Under the pieces are notes generated by a model. It worked only from the letters and a program-made list of their open reading frames with translations. It had not been told where the DNA came from and did no database searches. From assembly GCA_018780645.1 (NCBI GenBank), contig JADMJJ010000004.1, positions 90,411 through 154,410 on the forward strand: a stretch of 64,000 nt of DNA, read 5' to 3'. Positions 34,042 through 41,857 of this stretch are shown here, piece after piece (position 1 is the first letter of the stretch; each line of letters begins with the position of its first letter). Source of the stretch: Burkholderiaceae bacterium (GTDB taxonomy: Bacteria > Pseudomonadota > Gammaproteobacteria > Burkholderiales > Burkholderiaceae_C). Both the position numbers and the translations under genes were made by a program.

Positions 34042-34694
34042 GTGGCGTCAGTGCGCTGCGGCGTTGGCTGGGCGCCCCGGCCCCGATGACCGCGACCCGC
34101 TGGGTAGTGATCGATGTGGAGTCCAGTGGCCTGAACATCGAGCAAGACCACCTGCTGGCCATCGGCGCCGTGGCGCTGCAGCTGCAGGGCGATGCGCCCC
34201 CGCGGATTGCCCTTGGCGACAGCTTCGAGCTGGTGTTGCGTCGCGACGCGGAGCTTGCGGACAAGCCCAACATCCTGTTGCATGGCATCGGCGTCGGTGC
34301 GCAGCGTCAGGGCATGGATCCGGTGCAGGCCCTGCTGTCCTTCGAGCAGTGGTTGGGTGACGCGCCGCTGGTCGCCTTTCACAGCGCCTTCGACGAGGGC
34401 ATGATCGGCCGCGCGATGCGCCAGCACCTCGGTCGCAAGCCGGGCAACCCCTGGGTCGACCTGGCGGCGGTGGCGCCGGTGCTGTTGCCCCGTGTGCGCG
34501 CGCATTCGCTCGATGACTGGATGGCCCATTTCGGCATCGTCTGCGCCACGCGCCATCAGGCTGTGGCCGATGCGCTGGCCACCGCCGAGCTGCTGCTCAA
34601 GCTGTGGCCGTCCCTGCGCGCGCAAAGCCGGGATTGCGGCTTCAGGGCGCTACAGGCGGTGGCCACCCAGCGCCGCTGGTTGCAAGGTCCGTAG
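34038..34694 (+). CDS. DEDDh-family 3'-5' exonuclease (DnaQ-like)
   Basis: A 218-residue protein with the RNase T/DnaQ exonuclease fold. Exo I is VVIDVESSGLN (Asp and Glu), Exo II is FHSAFDEGM (Asp), and Exo III is RHQAVADALATAEL with His and Asp, so all four metal-binding acids and the general-base His are present. The ATG overlaps the CBS/DUF294 stop (ATGA). The stop codon TAG is formed by the end of a REP-like repeat. The family pairing of DUF294 proteins with this exonuclease is common, and the functional link is unknown. Confidence 0.88.
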   Translation: MSGVSALRRWLGAPAPMTATRWVVIDVESSGLNIEQDHLLAIGAVALQLQGDAPPRIALGDSFELVLRRDAELADKPNILLHGIGVGAQRQGMDPVQALLSFEQWLGDAPLVAFHSAFDEGMIGRAMRQHLGRKPGNPWVDLAAVAPVLLPRVRAHSLDDWMAHFGIVCATRHQAVADALATAELLLKLWPSLRAQSRDCGFRALQAVATQRRWLQGP

Positions 34695-34735
34695 CCCGGA
34701 TGGAATCCGGGGCCCCGGATTGGCATCCTGGCTAC
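34691..34735. repeat. REP-like palindromic repeat, copy 2
   Basis: The left arm is GTAGCCCGGATGGAATCCGG and the right arm is a degraded complement ending ATCCTGGCTAC, with almost no spacer. It fills the space between two convergent genes, and the outer TAG on each side is the stop codon of the adjoining gene (34692-34694 and, on the minus strand, 34734-34732). Confidence 0.9.
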
Positions 34736-35670
34736 GAGTCGAGGAAGGTTTCGATCGCGGCGGCCAGCGCCTGCGGCTGATCGTGGTGCAGCATATGGCC
34801 GCAGTCGGGCAGCGAGGCCTTGGCGAGCTTGGGCACCAGGGCAATGCGGGCCTCGAAGTCGGCACGGGGATAGCTGTCGCCCCAGAAGCGGGCCACGTCG
34901 GTGTCGGCCCCCTCCACCCATAACGTCGGCGCCTGTATCAGCTTCCAGCCCTCCAGGATCTCGTCCTTGCGGTACAGCATCGGGTTGGTGCGCTTGTGCG
35001 CCGGGTCGCCCTGGATATGCCATTGGCCGTCCTCGGCCAGGCGTGACCAGTGCGGCGCCAGCCAGGCGGCTTTGTCTTCTGCCAGGCGCGGGTTGTTGCT
35101 GCGCAGGCGCTCGGCGACGGCTTCCAGGCTGGGATAGGTCTTCAGGCGCGCCGGGGTCTTCAAGTCGTCCAGCCACTGGGCCAGACGGCGCGGCGCATGG
35201 TGGGGTCGGGTTTCCGGCAGGCCGAAGCCCTCCAGATTGATCAGCCGGCGGATGCGCGCGGAGCGCACCGCGGCAAAGCTCATCACCACATTGCCGCCCA
35301 TGCTGTGGCCGGCCAGATCCACCACGGTGTTGGGTCCCAGGCCGAGCTCGGTGCTGTCGAGCAGGGCATCGAGGTCGCCCAGATAGTCGGGGAACCAGTA
35401 GCTGTCGGTGGCCGGACCCTCGGTGCAGCCATAGCCGCGCCAGTCGGGCGCGATCACCTGCCGGTTCTGCTGCAGCGCGTCGACGAGGAACTGGAAGGAC
35501 GCACCCACATCCATCCAGCCGTGCACGATCACCAGCGGCGGCCGCTCCGGCGTGACCAGCGAGGCGTCGCCCCAGACATGGCAGTGGTAACGGTGCCCGC
35601 GAACGGGCACGAACACGCTGTGTGCGCGGCGCTTGGGGGCGTAGTTGGGGATGTAGGCGGGGGATTGCAT
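34732..35670 (-). CDS. Alpha/beta-hydrolase
   Basis: A 312-residue cytoplasmic hydrolase. The nucleophile elbow is DLAGHSMGGNVVMS (Ser in GHSMGG), the oxyanion region is VIVHGWMDVGASF, and the catalytic His lies in DCGHMLHHDQP near the end. An acid residue before that is expected from LWVEGADTDVA. The substrate cannot be inferred. Its stop codon is supplied by the right end of the REP-like element. The ATG at 35670 starts MQSPAYIPNYAPKRRAHSVF. Confidence 0.9.
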   Translation of the reverse strand: MQSPAYIPNYAPKRRAHSVFVPVRGHRYHCHVWGDASLVTPERPPLVIVHGWMDVGASFQFLVDALQQNRQVIAPDWRGYGCTEGPATDSYWFPDYLGDLDALLDSTELGLGPNTVVDLAGHSMGGNVVMSFAAVRSARIRRLINLEGFGLPETRPHHAPRRLAQWLDDLKTPARLKTYPSLEAVAERLRSNNPRLAEDKAAWLAPHWSRLAEDGQWHIQGDPAHKRTNPMLYRKDEILEGWKLIQAPTLWVEGADTDVARFWGDSYPRADFEARIALVPKLAKASLPDCGHMLHHDQPQALAAAIETFLDS

Positions 35671-35729
35671 CGCCGAATGTTAGGCCAGACCGGCCGGGGC
35701 GGGTGTCTGCGCGGTGACAGAATCCCCCC

Positions 35730-36227
35730 ATGAGCTCATCTGATACCGCCTACGCCCTGCGCCCCGCCACGCCCGCCGACCTGCCTGCCATCGTCGGCAT
35801 GATCGGCGAGCTGGCCGAGTTTGAAAGCCTCAGCCACCTGATGCAGGTCACGCCCGAAACGCTGGCTCCCCACCTGTTCGGCGACAAACCGGTCGCCGAG
35901 GCGCTGGTGGCCGAAGCGCCCGGCACCGGCCCGGTGGCCTTTGCGCTGTACTTCGTCAACTTCAGCACCTTTCTGGCCAAGCCCGGCCTGTATCTGGAGG
36001 ACCTGTACGTCAAGCCCGCCCACCGCGGCGCCGGCCTGGGCCAGGCCCTGCTGAAGCGCCTGGCGCGGATCGCGGTCGAGCGGGGCTACGGCCGCTTCGA
36101 GTGGAGCGTGCTGGACTGGAATGCCAATGCCATCCAGCTGTACCAGAAGATGGGCGCCACGGTGATGCCCGACTGGCGCATCTGCCGGGTCACCGGCGAG
36201 GCGTTGCAGCAGCTCGGCAAAGCCTGA
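35730..36227 (+). CDS. GNAT-family N-acetyltransferase, diamine-acetyltransferase-like
   Basis: A 165-residue acetyltransferase. The acetyl-CoA pyrophosphate-binding signature is VKPAHRGAGLGQALL near residue 98 (R-G-x-G-L-G). The following WSVLDWNANAIQLYQKMGA is the region shared with spermidine/spermine acetyltransferases, which also have YLEDLYV as seen here. A polyamine or related amine substrate is therefore likely, though not proven. It is divergent from the hydrolase gene, with 59 bases between them, and convergent with the HD-GYP-like gene. Confidence 0.88.
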   Translation: MSSSDTAYALRPATPADLPAIVGMIGELAEFESLSHLMQVTPETLAPHLFGDKPVAEALVAEAPGTGPVAFALYFVNFSTFLAKPGLYLEDLYVKPAHRGAGLGQALLKRLARIAVERGYGRFEWSVLDWNANAIQLYQKMGATVMPDWRICRVTGEALQQLGKA

Positions 36228-36239
36228 GCTGCCGATCGA

Positions 36240-37361
36240 TCAGTGGGCCGCCAGCGCGGCCAGCTTCTCCGGTGAGACGCGCACCCGCAACGTGCGCTCG
36301 TCGACGACGGCGACGATGCCATGGCCGGCCGTGGCGCAGTTGCGCCGCACCGGTTCCATCATCGAGTCACCGCTCTTGTTGGTCAGCGCCGCGACGATGG
36401 GCGTGTTGGCGCCCGCGCCTCGCTTGATGACGATGCCGACTTCGCCGCAGCCCAGCTTGACAAAGCAGCCCGGGGGGTAGACGCCGAACTCCTTGATGAT
36501 GGCGGCCGTCATCGGGTGGCCCTGGTCGCGCATGAACAGGTCGCGGGCGGCCTGGTGGGCCGGTATCGACTGGCGATTGACCCGGGGGCTCAGCTTGGCC
36601 GTGAACACATCCGTGCGCGCCACCAGGGCGGCCAACTCGTTGACCTTGCAGGTCTTGCTCGGGTAGCCGCTGCCGTCCTCGTTCTCATGGTGCTGACCCA
36701 CCGCCGTCAGCCATTCGCTGTCGGCAATGCCGGCCTCGCGCAGCATCTCGACGCTGCGTTGCGGGTGTTCGTCGATGGCCTTGCGCTGGTTGGCGGTCAG
36801 TGGCGAAACCTGCATGGCCAGGCGGGCCTGCATCTCGACGATGGAGATATTCATTGTCAACGCGGCCTTGAAAGCGATCTGCACGCGGGGCAGGGCCCAG
36901 CCCAGGCGCTGGCCGGCCAGATAGGTGGCGATGGCCGAATGGATGGCGTGCTGGACGCCGTAGTGCGTCTTGCCTGCCGCCTGCTGGCGCACGACCTGGA
37001 AGATGGCCAGGTCCGGGTCATGCTCGATCAGGGCCAGCACCGGCTTGGCGGCGGCGTCCAGGGCGTCGCAGAAGTCCTTCTGTACGTTGGCGCGCAGGGT
37101 CTTGCCGACCCGCTCCATGCTCCGGCTCCACAGGCCTGGAAGGTCCTCGGGACGGGCGTTGTTCAGCTCATTGCGGAAGCTGTGCAGCTCTTCCGAGTCC
37201 ACCAGCGCGCCGCGCTCGAACAGCGCGTCCATCTGTTCCTCGCTGCTGATGACCTTGCCCCGGGCCAGCAGCAGGGTGTGGTCGTTGTTGCGGATATTGA
37301 ACGGCAGCGGAACACCCAGCTTGATGCGGTGCTTGACGGTGGCGAGCGGGGCGAATTGCAT
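36240..37361 (-). CDS. Degenerate HD-GYP-domain protein
   Basis: A 373-residue cytoplasmic protein. The GYP half is preserved: VGQHHENEDGSGYPSKT, with the H-H-E and D-G-S-G-Y-P signatures. The HD half is not: where an active HD-GYP has HDIGK this protein has ALTMNISIVEMQ, and the DVYDAL region reads TDVFTAKLSP. It is thus probably unable to hydrolyse cyclic di-GMP and may bind it or another partner. The N-terminus (~130 residues) resembles a PilZ-like or DUF3391 region but I cannot confirm that. The ATG at 37361 was chosen; longer in-frame extensions are unlikely. Confidence 0.78.
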   Translation of the reverse strand: MQFAPLATVKHRIKLGVPLPFNIRNNDHTLLLARGKVISSEEQMDALFERGALVDSEELHSFRNELNNARPEDLPGLWSRSMERVGKTLRANVQKDFCDALDAAAKPVLALIEHDPDLAIFQVVRQQAAGKTHYGVQHAIHSAIATYLAGQRLGWALPRVQIAFKAALTMNISIVEMQARLAMQVSPLTANQRKAIDEHPQRSVEMLREAGIADSEWLTAVGQHHENEDGSGYPSKTCKVNELAALVARTDVFTAKLSPRVNRQSIPAHQAARDLFMRDQGHPMTAAIIKEFGVYPPGCFVKLGCGEVGIVIKRGAGANTPIVAALTNKSGDSMMEPVRRNCATAGHGIVAVVDERTLRVRVSPEKLAALAAH

Positions 37362-37724
37362 AGGTGTCGTCCTCGGGTGATGTCGGGCGGGGTGTTGCCG
37401 TTCATGACGAGGAGACTGCTTATTCGCCTCGTGTGAGGCGTTTTCGTGCGAATAGCGTCTGATTGAAGCCCGGGTTTTCCAGGGCCAGCGCGTTACAAAC
37501 GTGAGTAAATGCCGCATTCGGGGCCACGTCTTGCTGTTTTCGGTGCTCCCGATACCGACTTGAGCTTGACGGGTTGCGCTTGTGCGATTCGCAAACCCTG
37601 CGTGCCCTCGGCCCCTGGTGGGTCAATTCCGGCACCGAAGGCGCGCTGCCACGGCCCGCCTCAAGGGTTGCGCCCCTCGCCAAATCCTGCCAAATCGCTA
37701 GCATCGGGGAAAAGGAGTGCATTG
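37362..37724. other. Intergenic region with divergent promoters expected and one hairpin
   Basis: This is the longest stretch without a gene, between the divergent HD-GYP-like and acyl-CoA synthetase genes. It holds a 6-bp hairpin CGCCTC-gtgt-GAGGCG with TTTT (37425-37444) that is nested in a wider ATTCGC...GCGAAT pair (37422-37452). AAAAGGAG at 37710-37717 is the ribosome-binding site of the synthetase gene. I see no convincing coding frame, no promoter I would assert, and no RNA gene. Confidence 0.6.
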
Positions 37725-39443
37725 ATGCCGATTCGTGAGCCCCAGCCGGGCGGCCCAGACCATTACCGCCAGCTGCATGGGCAGTTCCGGTGGCAGGTGC
37801 CTGCGGGCTTCAATATTGCCGAGGTCTGCTGCGCCCGCTGGGCCCGCCACACGCCGCACGCCATCGCCATCCGCTACGAGCACGAGGACGGGCGCAGCGC
37901 CAATTACACCTACGCCCAGCTGCAGCAGGCCGCCAATCAGCTCAGCGGGGCGCTGCGCCGCCAGGGCGTGGAGCGCGGTGACCGGGTGGCGGTGGTGATG
38001 CCGCAGCGCTTCGAGACCGCCGTCGCCCATATGGCCCTGTACCAGCTCGGCGCTGTGGCCATGCCACTGTCGATGCTGTTCGGACCCGAGGCGCTGGAGT
38101 ACCGGCTGCAACACAGCGAGGCGGTGCTGGCCATTGCCGACGAGTCCAGCATCGCTAACCTGCGCGCGGCGCGGCGCATGTGTCCCGAGCTGGGCTGCGT
38201 GATCGCTGTCGGCCTGGCCGCCGGCAGCGGCGACCTGGACTGGGACAAGGCCCTGGCCCGCGAGTCGACCCGCTTCACCGCCGAGCAGACCAAGGCCGAC
38301 GAGGCCGCGCTTCTGATCTACACCAGCGGCACCACCGGCCCGCCCAAGGGGGCGCTGCTGCCGCACCGGGCGCTGATCGGCAACCTGACCGGCTTTGTCG
38401 CCAGCCAGAACTGGTTCGGCTTCGACGAGCCCGACGAGCCCTCGCACGCGGTGTTCTGGAGCCCGGCCGATTGGGCCTGGACCGGCGGGCTGATGGACGC
38501 GCTGCTGCCGACGCTGTATTTCGGCCGCCCCATCGTCGCCTACCAGGGCCGTTTCACGCCCGAGCGGGCCTTCGAGCTGCTGCAGCGCCATGCGGTGACT
38601 CACAGCTTTCTGTTCCCGACCGCGCTGAAGGCGATGATGAAGGCCGTGCCGCACCCGCGGCAGCGCTTTGCGATCAAGCTGCAGGCGCTGATGAGTGCCG
38701 GCGAGGCCGTCGGCGACGCGGTGTTCACCTATTGCCGCGACGAGCTGGGCGTCACCGTCAACGAGATGTTCGGCCAGACCGAGGTCAATTACATCGTCGG
38801 TAACTGTGCCCGCTACTGGCCTGCCAAACCGGGCAGCATGGGCCGTCCCTACCCGGGCCACCGGGTGGCGGTGCTGGACGATGAGGGCAATGAATGCCCG
38901 GTCGGCGTGGCCGGCGACGTGGCCGTGCACCGCCGTGACATCCATGGCCATCCGGACCCGGTGTTCTACCTCGGCTACTGGAAGAACGACGAGGCCACCC
39001 GGGCCAAATTCACCGGCGACCCGGCCGACTCCTGGTGCCGGACCGGCGACATGGCCCTGATCGACCAGGACGGCTACCTCTGGTACCAGGGCCGCAGCGA
39101 CGATCTGTTCAAGGCCGCCGGCTATCGGATAGGCCCCAGCGAGATCGAGAACTGCCTGGTCAAGCACCCGGCGGTGGCCAATGCCGCCGTCGTGCCCAAG
39201 CCCGATGCCGAGCGCGGCGCGGTGGTCAAGGCCTTTGTCGTGCTGGCCGAGGGCTTCGAGGGCACGGCCGCCCTGATCGAGCAACTGCAGCAGCATGTGC
39301 GCGGCAAGCTGGCCCCCTATGAGTACCCGAAGGAGATCGAGTTCATCGCCGCCCTGCCGATGACGACCACCGGCAAGGTGCAGCGCCGCGTGCTGCGGCT
39401 GCAGGAGGAGGAGCGCGCCCGGGACCACCCGTCCTCGGGCTGA
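37725..39443 (+). CDS. AMP-dependent acyl-CoA synthetase
   Basis: A 572-residue adenylate-forming enzyme. The P-loop-like motif is LIYTSGTTGPPKGALLPHR near residue 200, the A8 hinge is YRIGPSEIEN, and the catalytic Lys is in TTTGKVQRRVLR at the C-terminus. The core WSPADWAWTGG and NEMFGQTEVNY are typical of acyl-CoA synthetases of the acetyl/medium-chain type. It makes acyl-CoA from a carboxylic acid, ATP and CoA. The acid cannot be specified. The ATG at 37725 has a good AAAAGGAG site; a longer in-frame reading upstream has no family similarity. Confidence 0.9.
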   Translation: MPIREPQPGGPDHYRQLHGQFRWQVPAGFNIAEVCCARWARHTPHAIAIRYEHEDGRSANYTYAQLQQAANQLSGALRRQGVERGDRVAVVMPQRFETAVAHMALYQLGAVAMPLSMLFGPEALEYRLQHSEAVLAIADESSIANLRAARRMCPELGCVIAVGLAAGSGDLDWDKALARESTRFTAEQTKADEAALLIYTSGTTGPPKGALLPHRALIGNLTGFVASQNWFGFDEPDEPSHAVFWSPADWAWTGGLMDALLPTLYFGRPIVAYQGRFTPERAFELLQRHAVTHSFLFPTALKAMMKAVPHPRQRFAIKLQALMSAGEAVGDAVFTYCRDELGVTVNEMFGQTEVNYIVGNCARYWPAKPGSMGRPYPGHRVAVLDDEGNECPVGVAGDVAVHRRDIHGHPDPVFYLGYWKNDEATRAKFTGDPADSWCRTGDMALIDQDGYLWYQGRSDDLFKAAGYRIGPSEIENCLVKHPAVANAAVVPKPDAERGAVVKAFVVLAEGFEGTAALIEQLQQHVRGKLAPYEYPKEIEFIAALPMTTTGKVQRRVLRLQEEERARDHPSSG

Positions 39444-39455
39444 GCGGCTCCGCCG

Positions 39456-40202
39456 TCAGCGCGCCGCGCTGGCGCGCATGCTGAGCCGGCTGCCGCTCGG
39501 CGCCACCAGCCTTGCTGAGTCCGGCCATTGCTCCTGACCGCTGAGTGTGGTGCAGAAGCGCCCGGGCGCACCCTTGTCGGCGTCCGGGTCGCGGTCCTTG
39601 GGGTCGGCGCTCAGGGGCACGGCCAGCAGCTGGCCCTGCTCGGGCCACTCCAGCTCCCACTGCGGCTGGTCGCTGCACACGCGCACGCCCAGCACCTGGG
39701 GGAAGAGCATGCGCAGATACCAGGGCAGCACCTCGCTGCGCACGGTGTGGGCGGTCTTCATGATGCGGCGCACCTGGGCCATGTCGAGCTGCTCGGGCGG
39801 GGTCGTCAGCCGCAGGGTCGCGCGCATGCCCAGGCTGCCCCTGGCCTGGTTGGTGGCCAGGTCGGCCTCCTTGGCCTGCTCCTGCGGCAGCACAGGCAGC
39901 TCGAACACCTGCTCCGCATTGAGCACGATGGGGATGTAGCGATCGGCATGCTGCAAGGCCATCCGGACCTTCCCCAGCGGCTTCTTCGGATCGGCCGGCG
40001 TCAGCTGAAACTCCAGCCGGAACAGGCCCTGGCCATGGCGCTGCAGCAGGCCCAGCAGCTGGTTGAGCCGGCCGTAAGGCAGGATGGCCGGATCCTTCTG
40101 CAACTGGACGGTGACGGTGTCCAGCTGCTCCGGTTCGGCGGCGTAAGCGGCGGTGGTGATCAGCAGCAGGGCGGTGTAGAGGAGTCTGAGACCTGGTTTC
40201 AT
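39456..40202 (-). CDS. Hypothetical exported protein
   Basis: A 248-residue protein with a clear signal peptide (MKPGLRLLYTALLLITTAAYAAE). The mature part is a mixed alpha/beta domain rich in Leu and Gln, including GRLNQLLGLLQRHGQGLFRLEF and VRSEVLPWYLRMLFPQVLGVRVC. No catalytic motif is visible and I do not recognise the family. Two Cys residues (VRVCSD and RFCTTL) could form a disulphide in the periplasm. It is 32 bases downstream of the TonB-like hypothetical gene and probably cotranscribed with it. Confidence 0.75.
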   Translation of the reverse strand: MKPGLRLLYTALLLITTAAYAAEPEQLDTVTVQLQKDPAILPYGRLNQLLGLLQRHGQGLFRLEFQLTPADPKKPLGKVRMALQHADRYIPIVLNAEQVFELPVLPQEQAKEADLATNQARGSLGMRATLRLTTPPEQLDMAQVRRIMKTAHTVRSEVLPWYLRMLFPQVLGVRVCSDQPQWELEWPEQGQLLAVPLSADPKDRDPDADKGAPGRFCTTLSGQEQWPDSARLVAPSGSRLSMRASAAR

Positions 40203-40234
40203 AGGGGCTTGCAGCAGTAGATCGGTCGGAGGTG

Positions 40235-40810
40235 TCAACGCCGGCATTTGCCGCGGGCCTCGGCGAGGGCCCAGAACGGCGCGCTGAGCAGGCCCATGCC
40301 GCCGCCCAGGAACTCGCCCTTCAGGCAGTCACCCGCGGCGGCCTGCTGGACTTCCTGGCCGAAGCGCTCTCCGGCGGTAAGCTTGCGCGGTGCGTCGCTG
40401 GCCTGGGCGGCCTGTTCGCGTATCGAAGGCTGAGTGGCCATCTGTCGCACGGCCTGGCGGGTTTTCTCGGGGTCCAGCCAGGGTTTTGAGGCGGCCGGTT
40501 CCGGCACGGCAGCGCTTGCCGTCGGTTCAGCCGGCAGGGCTGCGGTGATCGCAGGGGCTGGCAGTGCCTCGGCCGGTTTGCTGATCAGGGTGCTTGGTTC
40601 TGGCCGTGGCGCCGGGCCTGTTCGTGCGGGCAAGGGCGGCGGTGCCGTCGGACGCGGCGTCGCGATCAGCTGCACCAGCACCCGTTGCTGCGGCGACACC
40701 GGAGCGACTGCGCCGGGCCTGAGCTGCATCAACAGCCACAAGACGCCGGCGTGCACGAGCAGGGTCAGCAGCAGCACGGCCGCACGGCGGCTGGGGTTCG
40801 TTCGCCTCAT
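40235..40810 (-). CDS. Hypothetical Pro-rich membrane-anchored protein (TonB-like N-terminus)
   Basis: A 191-residue protein. An N-terminal basic segment and one transmembrane helix (RRAAVLLLTLLVHAGVLWLLM) are followed by a Pro/Ala-rich stretch of ~90 residues, as in TonB-family proteins. The C-terminal 60 residues (GDCLKGEFLGGGMGLLSAPF) with two Cys form a small domain, but I cannot identify a TonB C-terminal domain. The start at 40810 overlaps the upstream XRE gene stop by 4 bases, so it is coupled to the regulator. Its function is unknown. Confidence 0.7.
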   Translation of the reverse strand: MRRTNPSRRAAVLLLTLLVHAGVLWLLMQLRPGAVAPVSPQQRVLVQLIATPRPTAPPPLPARTGPAPRPEPSTLISKPAEALPAPAITAALPAEPTASAAVPEPAASKPWLDPEKTRQAVRQMATQPSIREQAAQASDAPRKLTAGERFGQEVQQAAAGDCLKGEFLGGGMGLLSAPFWALAEARGKCRR

Positions 40811-41028
40811 TCGCCGACACCCGCAGCGGGCTCGTAGCTGAGCAGGTCGCCGGGCTGGCATTGCAGCACCTCGCAGATCTGCTGCAGCGTGTCGAAGCGC
40901 ACGCCGCGCACCTTGCCGGACTTCAGGAGCGACAGATTGGCCTCGGTGATGCCGATGCGCTCGGCCAGCTCGCGCGAGCGCATCTTGCGCTTCGCCAGCA
41001 TCACGTCCAGGGTCACGATGATTGGCAT
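40807..41028 (-). CDS. XRE-family helix-turn-helix regulator
   Basis: A 73-residue DNA-binding protein of the short Cro/C1 type. The helix-turn-helix is seen as RSRELAERIGITEANLSLLK, with ICEVLQCQPGDLLSYEP at the end. This class is commonly encoded next to a DUF2975 membrane protein, as here, forming a small regulator-membrane protein pair of unknown signal. It starts 12 bases after the DUF2975 gene on the same strand. It is probably autoregulatory, acting on the AT-rich region near 41610-41690. Confidence 0.9.
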   Translation of the reverse strand: MPIIVTLDVMLAKRKMRSRELAERIGITEANLSLLKSGKVRGVRFDTLQQICEVLQCQPGDLLSYEPAAGVGE

Positions 41029-41040
41029 GGGGGCGAAGGC

Positions 41041-41580
41041 TCAGATGAAACCGGCGTTCTCGTCGGCCACGCGCACCGCCTCGGCCATCACGCTGGCGAT
41101 GGCCAGCATGATCAGGCCGAACAGCAGGGCCAGATAGTCATGCCAGTGCACATTCAGTATCAGTGCGCGCTGGCCGCTGGGGTTGTCCATCGTCAGGGCC
41201 AGGCCGATCAGGGCCACCGACAGCGGCTGGGCCAGCGGCAGGCACAACATGCCCTGGGCCACCCGCTTGAGCCGCAGCACCGAGGCCGGCGTGAAGATCT
41301 GGCCCCTGCCATAGGCACCGAACAGCGACCAGACCTGCCACAGCACGAACAGGGCCACCAGCGCCGGCAGCATCGAGGCCGCGGCGCCGAGCAGGCGGTT
41401 GGCCAGGCCGACTTGAATGGCATGGCCCGCCAGACCCCATTGCGAGGCGGCCGTCTGTGCGATCCAATCCGGCGATGACCAGACGAACGCCGGCAGTGCG
41501 ATCAGGCACAGGGCGCCCAACGCACACAGGGCACGTACGCAGCGCGACAGCATTTGAATCCGGGGCAGGCTTGGGTGCAT
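41041..41580 (-). CDS. DUF2975 membrane protein
   Basis: A 179-residue protein with four predicted transmembrane helices, and a loop GRGQIFTPASVLRLKRVAQG that is typical of DUF2975. The start is uncertain: ATG at 41580 is used, while an in-frame ATG at 41637 would add 19 residues without membrane character. DUF2975 proteins occur beside a short XRE regulator in many phyla, and their function is unknown. It is the first gene of the operon running through 40235. Confidence 0.82.
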   Translation of the reverse strand: MHPSLPRIQMLSRCVRALCALGALCLIALPAFVWSSPDWIAQTAASQWGLAGHAIQVGLANRLLGAAASMLPALVALFVLWQVWSLFGAYGRGQIFTPASVLRLKRVAQGMLCLPLAQPLSVALIGLALTMDNPSGQRALILNVHWHDYLALLFGLIMLAIASVMAEAVRVADENAGFI

Positions 41581-41670
41581 GGCTGTGGTGGGTCGCTGTG
41601 GCAGGCTTGTATTTCGAAGAAGTTTACTGTAAAACAATAAAAATTCGATGCCTTAAGTAAATTGACATTC

Positions 41671-41838
41671 ATGTCGCGCTCAAGATTTCCTCGCTATCTC
41701 GGTGCTTTGCTGGTACTGGCCGCGCTGGCCCTGGCGCTGTGGCTGATGCGCCAGGAGCCCCAGCTCAAGCTGACACAGGCAGCGGCCTGCGAGCCGACAC
41801 TGTGCCCCGACGGGTCTGGGGCACACTCGCCGCTTTGA
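41671..41838 (+). CDS. Possible small single-pass membrane protein
   Basis: A 55-codon frame divergent from the DUF2975 gene. It encodes a basic start (MSRSRFPRYLG), one hydrophobic helix (ALLVLAALALALWLM, residues 12-26) and a tail with two Cys (ACEPTLCPDG). Its positive-inside pattern and strong helix favour a real gene, but no Shine-Dalgarno sequence precedes the ATG and it lies in the AT-rich promoter region. It ends 19 bases before the Tas-like gene. I do not recognise it. Confidence 0.45.
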   Translation: MSRSRFPRYLGALLVLAALALALWLMRQEPQLKLTQAAACEPTLCPDGSGAHSPL

Positions 41839-41857
41839 GCCGTAGCGGAGTCTGGAT

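Noticed and set aside
37420..37722. A 100-codon minus-strand frame in the divergent intergenic region
   Set aside because: No ribosome-binding site, no homology I recognise and rare-looking composition; it would also overlap the synthetase ribosome-binding site.
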